In this document: positions 1 to 8,789 of the stretch, one piece after another
How the letters are laid out: the number at the start of each line of letters is the position of its first letter
Position numbering within the stretch: position 1 is the first letter of the stretch
Assembly: GCA_026391525.1 (NCBI GenBank)
Contig: JAPLEF010000144.1
Span: 1 to 38,648 of the forward strand
Reading direction: 5' to 3'
DNA: 38,648 bases
Source: Sphingobacteriales bacterium
GTDB taxonomy: Bacteria; Bacteroidota; Bacteroidia; Chitinophagales; Chitinophagaceae
Notes under the pieces: model-generated
Told to the model about the DNA's origin: nothing
The model's database searches: none
The model's input: the letters and a program-made list of their open reading frames with translations, nothing else
Program-made: the position numbers and the translations under genes

Positions 1-162
1 AAATTAAAGTATACCGTTGTAATTTTTTGGACACTTATGCTCGAAACATTATCTAAGAAAGCAATTGACTTAGCAATAAAAAATATTTCACAATTTGGTA
101 AACAGGAAGAAGTAGCTATTTATTTAATCAATAACGACAAGGCCTTTTTGGAAACTAAATAA
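1..162 (+). CDS. C-terminal part of a small unrecognised protein (partial)
   Basis: The frame is open from the first base of the window and stops with TAA at 160-162, so the 5' end may lie outside. If the ATG at 37 is the real start, the product is only 41 residues. That segment reads like real protein: it is lysine-rich, has an amphipathic helical stretch and ends NDKAFLETK. I do not recognise a family and see no catalytic motif or membrane segment. It may be the tail of a longer gene, a small stand-alone protein or a remnant; the next ~470 bases hold no convincing gene. Confidence 0.4.
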   Translation, partial: KLKYTVVIFWTLMLETLSKKAIDLAIKNISQFGKQEEVAIYLINNDKAFLETK

Positions 163-635
163 AAATACTTCTGCCAACATTAGCCTTATTTTGATGCTGC
201 CAAAATGTTACTGTTTTCGGCAACACGAATACTACCCCTAATTTATCCGCCTCATATAGAACTATAGCGGGCGCTATCAGTGCGATTAATAGTATTACTG
301 CTATCTACGGAGCAGTCAGCATTGCCTGGCGGGGGTTTACAAAGAAACAGTTATAATACATTGCCAAAAACAATAATTAACAATGATAACGGCTTCATAC
401 TTTTTCAAGCCGATGTATGCAATACCACAAAGTTTCTTTTGATGAAACCGAAACCTGTTGAAAAAGCACGAGGGATGTTAGTGACTCAATGCTCATTACA
501 GCATTGTAAGTTTGAAACCAGAGTCACGATAAATATCACGCCCTTGGCTATCTCAACACAGCTAAGTAAATTGCTTCGTTACGTTATGCCGTTTTAAATG
601 CATCTAAATCAGACCAATGTTTATTTTGTTGAAAA
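163..635. other. Gene-poor stretch of about 470 bases
   Basis: I see no convincing intact gene here on either strand. It contains a stretch around 198-356 that could be the tail of a decayed gene: a plus-strand frame with no usable start that reads like an alanine/glycine-rich hydrophobic segment ending in FTKKQL. It also contains a nested hairpin at 481-527, annotated separately. A GTG-started frame at 280-597 overlaps both, has no recognisable content and is probably chance. There is no tRNA-like fold and no insertion-sequence end that I can recognise. Confidence 0.5.
481..527. repeat. Nested inverted repeat, possible structured RNA
   Basis: GTGACTC (481-487) is followed directly by AATGCT (488-493), a 6-base loop, AGCATT (500-505), a 15-base spacer and GAGTCAC (521-527). 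The two stems stack into one 13-base-pair helix with a one-sided 15-base bulge. The surrounding DNA has no convincing ORF. There is no T-tract after it, so it is not a standard terminator. A small RNA, a protein-binding site or chance are all possible. Confidence 0.35.
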
Positions 636-1916
636 TCATTTCAATTCAAAACCATCCAGAATCACTGCGCCTTTCTTTACCACAACAATACCATCTTTAA
701 TGGTAAACAGGGAATGATCGGCATCAGGTAAATGCGAACCTCCAACGATGTTTACATCATTGCCAATCCGGCAATCCTTATCTACAATCACATTAGTAAG
801 ATTGCATCGTTCGCCAATACCCAGTTTAGGAATTCCTTTCTGGTAATTGTGTGCAATCTCTTCAATGGTTTCATAAAAATCGTTACCGATGATATAACAG
901 CTTACGATATTACTTCCGGTTCCGATCCGGCTACGGATACCAATTACCGAGTTGACAATTTTATTGGCATGGATGATAGAACCTTCAGCTATGATGGTTT
1001 GTTCAATAGTGGTTCCGCTTACCTTGGCCGGAGGCAACATGCGCGCCCTGCTGTACACCATTTTATTATTATCAAACAAATTGAATGGCGGCATATCTAA
1101 GGTGAGGGCAAGATTGGCTTCAAAGAATGAATAGATGTTTCCGATATCCGTCCAGTACCCATCATACTGATAACTGATCACCTTATATTGATTGATGGAA
1201 TCGGGAATGATTTCTTTTCCAAAATCAGTGGCATCTCTTTTCTCCTGCTGTAGCAGATCAAACAACACTTTCCTATTAAAGATATAAATACCCATTGATG
1301 CGAGGTAAAGCCTTCCTTGTGCAACCATTTCATCACCGGTTGGGCTTTCCCATTCGGGCAATAAAGATTTATCGGGTTTCTCGATAAATGAAGTGATGGC
1401 ATTGCTGCTGTTAACTTTTAATAGTCCGAATTCAGGTGCTTCCCTTTCCCCTACCGGTATGGTTGCAATAGAAATATCGGCTCCCGAATTTTCATGTTCA
1501 CTGATCATCAGGCTGAAATCCATCTGGTAAAGCTGATCGCCACTCAGTATCAGCACATATTCAAACTCGAAAGGACGGATATGCTTCAGTGATTGACGAA
1601 CGGCATCAGCAGTTCCCTGAAACCAACCCGGACTATCAGGCGTTTGCTCAGCCGCAAGAATATCAACAAAGCCGCTGCTGAAACCACTGAACTGATAAGT
1701 ATTTTTAATATGCTTATTTAGTGACGCCGAATTGTACTGCGTGAGCACAAACATGCGGCTGATATCGCTATTGATACAGTTGGAAATGGGGATATCCACC
1801 AAACGGTATTTACCGGCAATAGGAACAGCAGGTTTACTTCTGGTTGCAGTTAAAGGATAAAGCCTGGAGCCTGCTCCGCCGCCTAAAATAACGGCAACCA
1901 CTTTTTTGCTACTCAT
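636..1916 (-). CDS. glgC: Glucose-1-phosphate adenylyltransferase (ADP-glucose pyrophosphorylase)
   Basis: Makes ADP-glucose and pyrophosphate from ATP and glucose-1-phosphate, the committed step of bacterial glycogen synthesis in the cytoplasm. The 426-residue product has the usual length. It opens with the nucleotidyltransferase signature LGGGAGSRLYPLT (about 11-23), with KPAVPI at 28-33, GTADAVRQ at 101-108 and SGDQLY at 125-130. The last ~120 residues look like the left-handed beta-helix with hexapeptide repeats. It lies 15 bases downstream of glgA and is probably co-transcribed with it. In other bacteria GlgC is allosterically controlled by glycolytic intermediates; I cannot read the effector here. 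Confidence 0.95.
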   Translation of the reverse strand: MSSKKVVAVILGGGAGSRLYPLTATRSKPAVPIAGKYRLVDIPISNCINSDISRMFVLTQYNSASLNKHIKNTYQFSGFSSGFVDILAAEQTPDSPGWFQGTADAVRQSLKHIRPFEFEYVLILSGDQLYQMDFSLMISEHENSGADISIATIPVGEREAPEFGLLKVNSSNAITSFIEKPDKSLLPEWESPTGDEMVAQGRLYLASMGIYIFNRKVLFDLLQQEKRDATDFGKEIIPDSINQYKVISYQYDGYWTDIGNIYSFFEANLALTLDMPPFNLFDNNKMVYSRARMLPPAKVSGTTIEQTIIAEGSIIHANKIVNSVIGIRSRIGTGSNIVSCYIIGNDFYETIEEIAHNYQKGIPKLGIGERCNLTNVIVDKDCRIGNDVNIVGGSHLPDADHSLFTIKDGIVVVKKGAVILDGFELK

Positions 1917-1931
1917 ATGGAAAGATTTAAA

Positions 1932-3344
1932 TTAAATAGATTGATATAGCCTGATGTATGCAGCGGCGCTGGTTTTCCAACTGTTGTTGATCTCCATCAT
2001 CCGGGTTCTGATATGTTGAAGCGTTTCCTTATCCTTATACAAATCTAAGGATCTGCTCATAGCATTAAGAATATCTTCTACACTTGCATGATTGAAACAA
2101 ACTCCGTAACCATTATCTTCTCCGTAATCAATTACGGTATCGCGCAAGCCACCTGTTCGGCGTACAACCGGTACCGTACCATAGCGCATGGCATAAAGCT
2201 GATTAAGTCCGCATGGCTCTACCCTGCTTGGCATCAGCAGGAAATCGGCACCGGCATACATCTGATGGCTTAGCTTTTCATTGTACTCGATTTGAGAATG
2301 ATAATAACCGAATCTTTCTTCGCTGATGGATGCCAGTTCATGTTCAAGTGCGTTACTTCCACTTCCAAGAATAAGAAAGCTGAATTCCCTTCCAAAATAT
2401 TCGAATGCCTGCCTTATTGCGGCAGGTAACAAATCTGCAGCTTTTTCACCTACCAGTCTGCCGATGAAAATAAATAACGGATAACGCTGATCGAACCCAA
2501 AATCGTCACATAGCTTTTTCTTATTTAATGCTTTTCCATGAGCAACATCATTCGCTGAAAAATTATCCAATATATAAGTATCTTTTTCAGGGTTCCATAC
2601 CTCATAATCTATACCATTGATGATGCCGGAACATTTCCCTTTTTCATAATTGAACAATTGTTCGAGACCGTTAGCATTGTTCATCAGCTCCTGCAAATAG
2701 CCCGGGCTTACGGTATTCACCCTGTCGGCACAACGAATGGCGGAAGCCAGTGGATTAACGGTATTTTCCCAATCCAGCAATCCCCAACGCCAGGTATCCC
2801 AGGAAGGCAGAGAGGTAATTTTATCCCAGCCCATCCAGCCCTGATACTGTGCATTATGGATGGTGAGCACTGTTTTTATGTTGGCTAATTTGCGGTAAAC
2901 AAAGCAATGGCGCAACATGAACGGAATCAATCCTGCATGATGATCGTGAACATTGATCACATCAGGCTGATGTTGCCAGGCATTCAACCATTCGGTAACG
3001 GCTAGCTGAAAAGCGGTGAATCTTTCTGCATCATCATCGTATCCATACACTTTTTCGCGATCAAGTAATCCATTGATATCAACACAGTATAAATCAAAGC
3101 CTAACTTATTGGTCTTTTCCTTGATGATGGTGAATTCTACATAAGCATCGTTCATCATGAAACCTGCCTTATGAACCACTTCCCAGGTATTATTATAGAG
3201 AAAACGGGTGCGGTGCATGGGCATCACCACTTTAGCCACATGGCCTAACTCCTGTTGATATTTTGGTAAGGCTCCAACCACATCTGCAAGTCCACCCACT
3301 TTTGCCATCGGGTAACACTCAGCACTAACATGTAAGATCTCCAT
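1932..3344 (-). CDS. glgA: Glycogen synthase (ADP-glucose-dependent, GT5)
   Basis: Transfers glucose from ADP-glucose to the growing alpha-1,4-glucan. The longest frame begins at 3416, but family members normally begin as MEILHVSAECYP does here, so I place the start at 3344. This gives 470 residues and drops a 24-residue Phe/Ser-rich extension. The ADP-glucose-binding KVGGLADV motif is at 15-22. The GT-B C-terminal half carries the family motif around PSRVEPCGLNQLYAMRYGT and the RRTGGLRDTV loop. First gene of a two-gene operon with glgC. It is divergent from the sugar transporter, so the intergenic region 3345-3507 probably controls both directions. Confidence 0.94.
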   Translation of the reverse strand: MEILHVSAECYPMAKVGGLADVVGALPKYQQELGHVAKVVMPMHRTRFLYNNTWEVVHKAGFMMNDAYVEFTIIKEKTNKLGFDLYCVDINGLLDREKVYGYDDDAERFTAFQLAVTEWLNAWQHQPDVINVHDHHAGLIPFMLRHCFVYRKLANIKTVLTIHNAQYQGWMGWDKITSLPSWDTWRWGLLDWENTVNPLASAIRCADRVNTVSPGYLQELMNNANGLEQLFNYEKGKCSGIINGIDYEVWNPEKDTYILDNFSANDVAHGKALNKKKLCDDFGFDQRYPLFIFIGRLVGEKAADLLPAAIRQAFEYFGREFSFLILGSGSNALEHELASISEERFGYYHSQIEYNEKLSHQMYAGADFLLMPSRVEPCGLNQLYAMRYGTVPVVRRTGGLRDTVIDYGEDNGYGVCFNHASVEDILNAMSRSLDLYKDKETLQHIRTRMMEINNSWKTSAAAYIRLYQSI

Positions 3345-3507
3345 ATCTTCAAAATATTTAGATGAAAGTAAGAAGGATTGTTTGAAAAAAGAACGCTCAT
3401 GAAGATACTTACTCATGTATTTCTATAAACTAGAAAATAATATTCCTACCTAAAATAAATGGCATATCCATTAAAACTTACTATTTTCATCGGCCAAACC
3501 AAATGCT

Positions 3508-5448
3508 ATGGCAACATTACAGCCCGTTTCCGGCGCTACTGATTTAAAAGGCAATCCTATCCCAACTAATTATGGAGCATTAGGCACATTGGTTACCGTT
3601 TTTTTCTTCTGGGGCTTTATTGCTGCGGGTAATAGCATTTTCATCCCCTTTTGCAAGCATTATTTTGCGTTAGATCAGTTTCAAAGCCAGTTGATTGATT
3701 TCGCGTTTTACACTGCCTACTACATCGGCGCCCTGGCACTTTTTGCCTATGGCTCACTTGGTGGAAAAGAATTAGTTGGCAAGTGGGGATATAAAAAGAG
3801 CATCGTATATGGATTACTTTTTTCTGCTTTAGGAGCGGTTGCCATGATCATCGCCGTAAATGCCAATGCATTTTCAGGTATGCTGGTAGGGCTTTTCATT
3901 GTAGCGCTTGGCTTTTCGCTTCAGCAAACGGCAGCACAACCATTTGCCATTTCACTTGGCGATCCGGCTACAGGAACCAGCAGGGTGAATCTAGGAGGTG
4001 GCATCAATTCATTTGGAACTACAATCGGCCCGATCGTTGTGGCGTTGGCGTTATTTGGAACAACCGCTGCCGTTACCGACGAACAGATTGCAGCACTCGG
4101 ATTGGGAAAAGTGATTGTATTGTATAGTTGTGTTGGAGCATTGTTTGTAGGTGCAGCAGCCCTGTTTTATTTCTCCAAAAAAGTACCTTCCGGAGTGATA
4201 CTCGACCCAACTGAAAAAGCTAATAAAGCACTTTCTGCCTTACTTATATTAACCGGTATCTTAATCATATGCTTTGCTCCGGTTTTCAGCAGTTATAACT
4301 CGAAAGAACAGAAAAGCATTGAACAATTGGAAGCTTCAATTTCAAATCAGCACCATGCCGTTGACTCAACCCTAAGAGCTTCACTAACACTCAGCGGAAA
4401 AGATACGCTACTGGCAAAAAATTTCCTGAAAGATAAAAAAGACGATCAGGTTAAAAAGCATATGGATTCCCTTAGAATTGTTTATGCCAATAATCCTGTT
4501 GCTTTATCCGGATTGGCCAGCATCAATAGTTTTTCAGATAATATCAAAGCCAAAACAACAGAAATAAAATCTTTTAAGGAATCACTAGAAAAGTATCGCT
4601 TGAAATGGTTGCTTGGAGCTTTAGCTGCTGTTGTTTTAGGACTCTTGCTTGCCAACAAAAGTGCTTCAAAGAAGCCTGATGGATGGGGCGCCATGAAATA
4701 CCCGCAGTTGGTTCTTGGGATGCTTGCCATATTTGTTTATGTTGGCGTAGAAGTAGCTATTGGAAGTAATTTAAGCGAATTGCTCAAACAGGAAGCATTT
4801 GGCAGCTTACAGGCATCTGAAGCAACGCCTTATGTTTCGATGTATTGGGGAAGTTTGATGATTGGCCGATGGGCAGGAGCCGTATCTGCGTTTAAGCTTT
4901 CCCGTAACCAAAAAGTGCTTTTGCAAATTGTTGTACCATTGATTGCATTCGGCATACTTTTAGGCGTAGGTACTTTGGCTCAATACAATATGAAACCGAT
5001 GTTCTATTACCTGATTTGTGTATTGATACAGATTGCAGCGTTTTACATCAGTAAGGATAAGCCAGCCCGCACGTTGATGATTTTTGGATTTCTTGGCGTA
5101 CTGGCTATGATCGTAGGTTTGTATACCAAAGGAACTGTTGCCACTTATGCCTTTCTTAGCGGTGGATTATGTTGCTCGATCATGTGGCCCTGTATTTTCA
5201 GTTTGTCGATTGCCGGATTGGGAAAATACACACCTCAGGGTTCCGCCTTCTTGATCATGATGATCCTTGGAGGAGGTATCATACCGCCTATTCAGGGAAA
5301 ACTCGCCGATGTTATTGGTATTCATCAGTCGTACTGGATACCGGTGATTTGCTTTTCGTATCTCGCTTTTTTTGCCATTGCCGTGAAAGGTATCTTAAAG
5401 AAACAAGGAATAGATTATGATGCAGCTGAATCTTCAGGCGGTCATTGA
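3508..5448 (+). CDS. FucP/GluP-type sugar:proton symporter (MFS) with a large inserted module
   Basis: Major-facilitator inner-membrane transporter of the fucose/glucose/galactose type. N-terminal features are [12 protein letters not shown] (33-44), the [13 protein letters not shown] segment (134-146) and [13 protein letters not shown] (163-175), all typical of this family. At 646 residues it is far longer than the usual ~400-440. The extra part is about residues 240-390: one added hydrophobic helix (243-260), a charged and probably helical stretch of ~100 residues (262-365), then a second added helix (366-384), between the two normal six-helix halves. The gene is divergent from glgA and 38 bases upstream of a sugar kinase, so glucose or a related hexose is the likely substrate; this is inference. 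Confidence 0.88.
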   Translation: MATLQPVSGATDLKGNPIPTNYGALGTLVTVFFFWGFIAAGNSIFIPFCKHYFALDQFQSQLIDFAFYTAYYIGALALFAYGSLGGKELVGKWGYKKSIVYGLLFSALGAVAMIIAVNANAFSGMLVGLFIVALGFSLQQTAAQPFAISLGDPATGTSRVNLGGGINSFGTTIGPIVVALALFGTTAAVTDEQIAALGLGKVIVLYSCVGALFVGAAALFYFSKKVPSGVILDPTEKANKALSALLILTGILIICFAPVFSSYNSKEQKSIEQLEASISNQHHAVDSTLRASLTLSGKDTLLAKNFLKDKKDDQVKKHMDSLRIVYANNPVALSGLASINSFSDNIKAKTTEIKSFKESLEKYRLKWLLGALAAVVLGLLLANKSASKKPDGWGAMKYPQLVLGMLAIFVYVGVEVAIGSNLSELLKQEAFGSLQASEATPYVSMYWGSLMIGRWAGAVSAFKLSRNQKVLLQIVVPLIAFGILLGVGTLAQYNMKPMFYYLICVLIQIAAFYISKDKPARTLMIFGFLGVLAMIVGLYTKGTVATYAFLSGGLCCSIMWPCIFSLSIAGLGKYTPQGSAFLIMMILGGGIIPPIQGKLADVIGIHQSYWIPVICFSYLAFFAIAVKGILKKQGIDYDAAESSGGH

Positions 5449-5486
5449 TACCAGAATGATAAGCAAGTTTTATTGATCAATGTAAA

Positions 5487-6449
5487 ATGCTAATTATGGC
5501 AGCAAAATATGCAATCGGAATTGATATAGGCGGTACCACAACCAAATTTGGTGTGGTTGATAGTAAAGGAACTATCCTGGAACAGGATCGAATTCCCAGT
5601 AATGAACATGAGTTTGTGGAAGATTTTATTGAAAGTCTTTTTGTTAAACTCACCCCGATGATGAAAAAAGTTGGTGGCATCAGTAATTTCATTGGTATCG
5701 GCATCGGGGCTCCTAATGGAAATATCTATTCAGGAACGATAGAGTATGCGCCCAATCTGCGTTGGAAAGGTATCATCCCGATTGCTAAGCTGGTTGAAGA
5801 AAAATTTGGATTGCCCACCAAGCTTACCAATGATGCCAATGCAGCAGCGGTTGGTGAAATGATGTACGGATGTACGAAATCGATGAAACATTTTATTACC
5901 ATTACCCTGGGAACCGGGGTTGGCAGCGGGATAGTAATCGATGGAAAAATCGTAGTTGGTCATGATGGGTTTGCAGGAGAGTTGGGCCATACCATCATCC
6001 GCCCCGGAGGCCGGATACATAAAAGTACCGGTATGAAAGGAAGTCTGGAATCGTATGCTTCTGCCACTGGCGTTCGTGAAACTGCCATTGAACTGCTTAC
6101 GGCATATCCCGAACGTGAGAGCCTGCTCCGCAATTACCGCATCAATGAATTGACGAGTAAAACCGTTTACCAATGCGCCTTGCAGGGCGATACCATTGCC
6201 AATGAAATTTTTGAATTTACAGGACAAATACTGGGAGAATCGCTGGCCAATTTTGTAATGTTCTCCTCACCGGAAGCTATTGTTCTTTTTGGTGGATTAA
6301 CCAAAGCCGGCAACCTGCTGCTCAACCCTACCCGAAAGCATATGGAAGAAAACCTGCTGCCTATTTTCAGGAACAAGGTGAAAATCATTTTCAGTGAGTT
6401 GAAAGAATCGGATGCTGCAATATTAGGCGCAAGTGCTTTGATCTGGTAA
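5487..6449 (+). CDS. ROK-family sugar kinase (probable glucokinase), zinc cysteines missing
   Basis: Probably phosphorylates the hexose imported by the transporter 38 bases upstream. The phosphate-binding motif IGIDIGGTTTKFG is at 10-22, the catalytic aspartate lies in TNDANAAAVGE (D116), LGTGVGSG is at 141-148 and GELGH at 164-168. ROK enzymes normally bind structural zinc through CxCGxxGCxE; the equivalent here reads KSTGMKGSLE (179-188), so all three cysteines are replaced (K179, T181, S186) while H168 remains. A second ATG at 5496 (MAAKYAIGID) is an equally possible start. The 3' end faces lipA with a 13-base gap. Glucokinase is the likely activity, but fructokinase or N-acetylhexosamine kinase cannot be excluded. 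Confidence 0.9.
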   Translation: MLIMAAKYAIGIDIGGTTTKFGVVDSKGTILEQDRIPSNEHEFVEDFIESLFVKLTPMMKKVGGISNFIGIGIGAPNGNIYSGTIEYAPNLRWKGIIPIAKLVEEKFGLPTKLTNDANAAAVGEMMYGCTKSMKHFITITLGTGVGSGIVIDGKIVVGHDGFAGELGHTIIRPGGRIHKSTGMKGSLESYASATGVRETAIELLTAYPERESLLRNYRINELTSKTVYQCALQGDTIANEIFEFTGQILGESLANFVMFSSPEAIVLFGGLTKAGNLLLNPTRKHMEENLLPIFRNKVKIIFSELKESDAAILGASALIW

Positions 6450-6477
6450 CTGCATTTGAAGATCAGGAAACCAGATT
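6442..6477. terminator. Weak candidate bidirectional terminator
   Basis: ATCTGGT (6442-6448) and ACCAGAT (6471-6477) form a perfect 7-bp inverted repeat with a 22-base loop. It spans the facing stop codons of the ROK kinase and lipA. A T-rich stretch follows on the plus strand. The long loop makes this a weak call. Confidence 0.3.
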
Positions 6478-7389
6478 TGCTTTTTCTGCATTCCATTTGT
6501 TGCGCCCCCAGCCTTTGATCACATGCTTTTCACTGTGATAGGACGATCTTACCAACGGTCCGCTCTCTACATAATCAAACCCTAACGTATAGCCGATTTC
6601 ACGGTATTCAGCAAATTCATCAGGATGAATGAAACGTTGTACCCGAAGATGGTTTTTTGTGGGTTGCAGGTATTGGCCGATAGTAACCACATCCACACCT
6701 GCGTTATTCAAGTCCCTTAAAGTTTGTACCACTTCCGATTTATCTTCTCCTAAACCAAGCATGATTCCGCTTTTGGTTCGCATGCCTGCTTTTTTCAGGA
6801 TCTTAAGAGTTTCCATGCTTTGCCAATATTTGGCCTGTATCCTCACCTGGCGTGTAAGCCTTTCCGTTGTTTCGATATTGTGGCTTACCACATCGGGTGC
6901 GGCATCTATGATTCGTTGAATCTGTTCCTTATCCGCCTTGAAATCGGGTATCAATGTTTCTAATGTTGTATCAGGGTTCAATGCCTTCACTTCAAGAATG
7001 GTATTCTGCCAGATGGTGCTGCCGCCATCTTTAAGTTCGTCGCGGTCTACCGAAGTGATCACCGCATGTTTCACTTTCATCAGGTGGATGGCTTCGGCTA
7101 CGCGTTGGGGTTCGTCCCAATCCACCGCTTCCGGCCTTCCGGTTGCAACCGCACAAAATCCACAACTCCGGGTGCAAATATTGCCCAGTATCATGAATGT
7201 GGCGGTTCCGGCACCCCAGCATTCACCCATATTCGGACAATTGCCACTTTCACAGATTGTGTGTAATTTATGAGTATCAACTAAAGAACGAACATGCTTA
7301 TATTCTTCACCAATAGGGAGTTTAACACGAAGCCAGTCGGGCTTTTTCAGCACTGCCGGCTGCTCTGCAGAAACGGGACCACAAGACAT
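6463..7389 (-). CDS. lipA: Lipoyl synthase (radical SAM)
   Basis: Inserts two sulfur atoms into protein-bound octanoyl groups to make the lipoyl cofactor of 2-oxoacid dehydrogenases and the glycine cleavage system. The 308-residue product has both iron-sulfur sites: the auxiliary cluster cysteines C46, C51 and C57 ([12 protein letters not shown]) and the radical-SAM C72, C76, C79 (CTRSCGFC). The C-terminal RSSYHSEKH contains the conserved RSSY serine that ligates the auxiliary cluster. It has its own promoter (7408-7439), so it is probably monocistronic. No lipB is visible in the window. Confidence 0.96.
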   Translation of the reverse strand: MSCGPVSAEQPAVLKKPDWLRVKLPIGEEYKHVRSLVDTHKLHTICESGNCPNMGECWGAGTATFMILGNICTRSCGFCAVATGRPEAVDWDEPQRVAEAIHLMKVKHAVITSVDRDELKDGGSTIWQNTILEVKALNPDTTLETLIPDFKADKEQIQRIIDAAPDVVSHNIETTERLTRQVRIQAKYWQSMETLKILKKAGMRTKSGIMLGLGEDKSEVVQTLRDLNNAGVDVVTIGQYLQPTKNHLRVQRFIHPDEFAEYREIGYTLGFDYVESGPLVRSSYHSEKHVIKGWGRNKWNAEKANLVS

Positions 7390-7407
7390 AATTTATGATT
7401 GAGTAAG

Positions 7408-7439
7408 CAAAGTTAGGTTGTTGCAGAGTGCATTCCAAA
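7408..7439 (-). promoter_or_regulatory. Bacteroidota-type promoter of lipA
   Basis: On the minus strand TTTG (7439-7436), a 20-base spacer and TAACTTTG (7415-7408) match the TTTG-N19-21-TAnnTTTG consensus of the phylum's primary sigma factor. The -7 box ends 18 bases before the lipA ATG, giving a short leader. Confidence 0.6.
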
Positions 7440-7479
7440 ACCGGAACCTGGAATCAAAATGGAAATTTTCGGCAAAAAA

Positions 7480-8277
7480 TCATTTGCGTCGTCCGAACAT
7501 CAAAGTAACATAAGCAGATAAGAAGAACTGCTTTTGTTCGATATAAATCATCTGAGGTACCTTTTTACTATAGAATTCACCGGTAATTCCAACCTCTAAA
7601 GCACTTATCATTTCATTGTACTTGCCATAGTCGAAACGAAGCCCTGTTTTCACATACGCTCCGGGAACTACTTCCATATTACTCCAGCCGGTGCCCAAAT
7701 TTGGACCACCGGCAATCGAATTAGGGTTCAGGAAAAATGCACTATCTGGTGAATTATAGCCTACATATTGAAATTCGCCGGGATTTTTTTCCACTTCTAC
7801 AAGATAAGGACGCAGTAGCCCGAGAACGAACCCGCCGCCCGCATTGGCAGAAAGACTAACACCGTTCTTGTTTCCTTTATTACCCAACAAATATTGAAAC
7901 TGTGCCCCAATTTTAATCGGATAGAAATAATTGATCTTCCCGAAAATGAAAGGTGACGTGCCGCCATATATAAGGCTTTCAAGTTTCTCTTCTTTATGAT
8001 TCTTTCTTTCGGTGATTTCAAGTTGGTACAACATCGATTTACGGATACTACTGGCACGCCCGATCTCTATGAATCCTCCATATCCATCATTAGTGAGTTT
8101 GAAGCCAACCGCAAAATGCTTCTCATAGGTAATCACACCTTCTTCCTCCTGCCTGATGATGGCATTGATCCGCTCCCTTTTTTCCTCCTTTCGTTTTTTC
8201 TTACTATCACTGTTATCCTGAGCTTCAGCTGACATAAGAAACAATATCGCCATCACACTAAAAAATATTTTCTTCAT
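7480..8277 (-). CDS. Exported, probably outer-membrane beta-barrel protein of unknown function
   Basis: I do not recognise a named family. The frame opens at 8286, but the ATG at 8277 starts a clean signal peptide (MKKIFFSVMAILFLMSAEAQ), so I use it (265 residues). After a charged segment (about 22-45: KKKRKEEKRERINAIIRQEE) the rest alternates polar and hydrophobic residues with many Gly, Tyr and Phe, and ends in VTLMFGRRK, as expected of outer-membrane barrels. Two phrases are barrel-like: FAVGFKLTNDGYGGFIEIG and a central loop with SPDSAFFLNPNSIAGG. A TATTTTTG -7-like box lies upstream. It stands alone between lipA and osmC. Confidence 0.75.
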   Translation of the reverse strand: MKKIFFSVMAILFLMSAEAQDNSDSKKKRKEEKRERINAIIRQEEEGVITYEKHFAVGFKLTNDGYGGFIEIGRASSIRKSMLYQLEITERKNHKEEKLESLIYGGTSPFIFGKINYFYPIKIGAQFQYLLGNKGNKNGVSLSANAGGGFVLGLLRPYLVEVEKNPGEFQYVGYNSPDSAFFLNPNSIAGGPNLGTGWSNMEVVPGAYVKTGLRFDYGKYNEMISALEVGITGEFYSKKVPQMIYIEQKQFFLSAYVTLMFGRRK

Positions 8278-8381
8278 GGTTGCCATTTACTACAGTAAAT
8301 TTAGGCAAAAATACCAAGTTGACTTCAGGAAATGAGAAATCTACTTAGCTTTTTGAAGCCAAAACATTTAAAAACATCAAT

Positions 8382-8789
8382 ATGACAGCCAAAGTAGTTT
8401 ATGAAGGAGAATTACGGTGCAGTTGCACACACCTTCAAAGCGGAACGATAATAGAAACTGATGCGCCTACCGACAACCGTGGGAAAGGAGAAAGGTTCAG
8501 TCCTACGGATACCCTATGCGTTGCACTGGCAACCTGCATGATCACAACTATGGGTATCCGGGCCGGAGATATGGGCATTGCGCTGGAAGGTACTACGGTT
8601 GAAGTTACTAAACACATGCTGGCAGATCCAAGAAGAATTGGGAAAATTGAACTTACGCTTCATCTTCCCGGAAAAGAAGTTGATGAAAAAAACCGGGCGG
8701 TCCTTCAAAAAATCGGAGATAATTGTCCGGTTGTGAAAAGTCTGCACCCCGATCTGATCCTAGATGTTGTTTACAGTTGGGAAGGCTGA
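8382..8789 (+). CDS. OsmC/Ohr-family peroxiredoxin-like protein
   Basis: OsmC-fold proteins reduce organic hydroperoxides with two cysteines. Here the pair is C52 (in LCVALATCMITTMGI) and C115 (NCPVVKSL), correctly spaced in a 135-residue product of normal size, with another cysteine at C46. The N-terminus has two further cysteines (C13, C15) that are not family-typical. The family divides into OsmC, Ohr and YhfA types; this one has a short N-terminus and looks YhfA-like, but I cannot assign the subtype firmly. A TAGCTTTT box ~35 bases upstream may be the -7 element. Its 3' end overlaps the convergent DUF2851 gene by 19 bases. Confidence 0.88.
   Translation: MTAKVVYEGELRCSCTHLQSGTIIETDAPTDNRGKGERFSPTDTLCVALATCMITTMGIRAGDMGIALEGTTVEVTKHMLADPRRIGKIELTLHLPGKEVDEKNRAVLQKIGDNCPVVKSLHPDLILDVVYSWEG

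Noticed and set aside
280-597. GTG-started 105-residue ORF
   Set aside because: No family resemblance, odd composition, overlaps the more protein-like frame at 198-356 and a hairpin; no promoter or ribosome site. Treated as chance.
3345-3416. 24-residue extension of GlgA
   Set aside because: Not family-like; the internal ATG starts the canonical sequence. A longer form cannot be fully excluded.
5730-6227. 165-residue minus-strand ORF inside the ROK kinase
   Set aside because: Antisense shadow of a clear coding gene; no motif.
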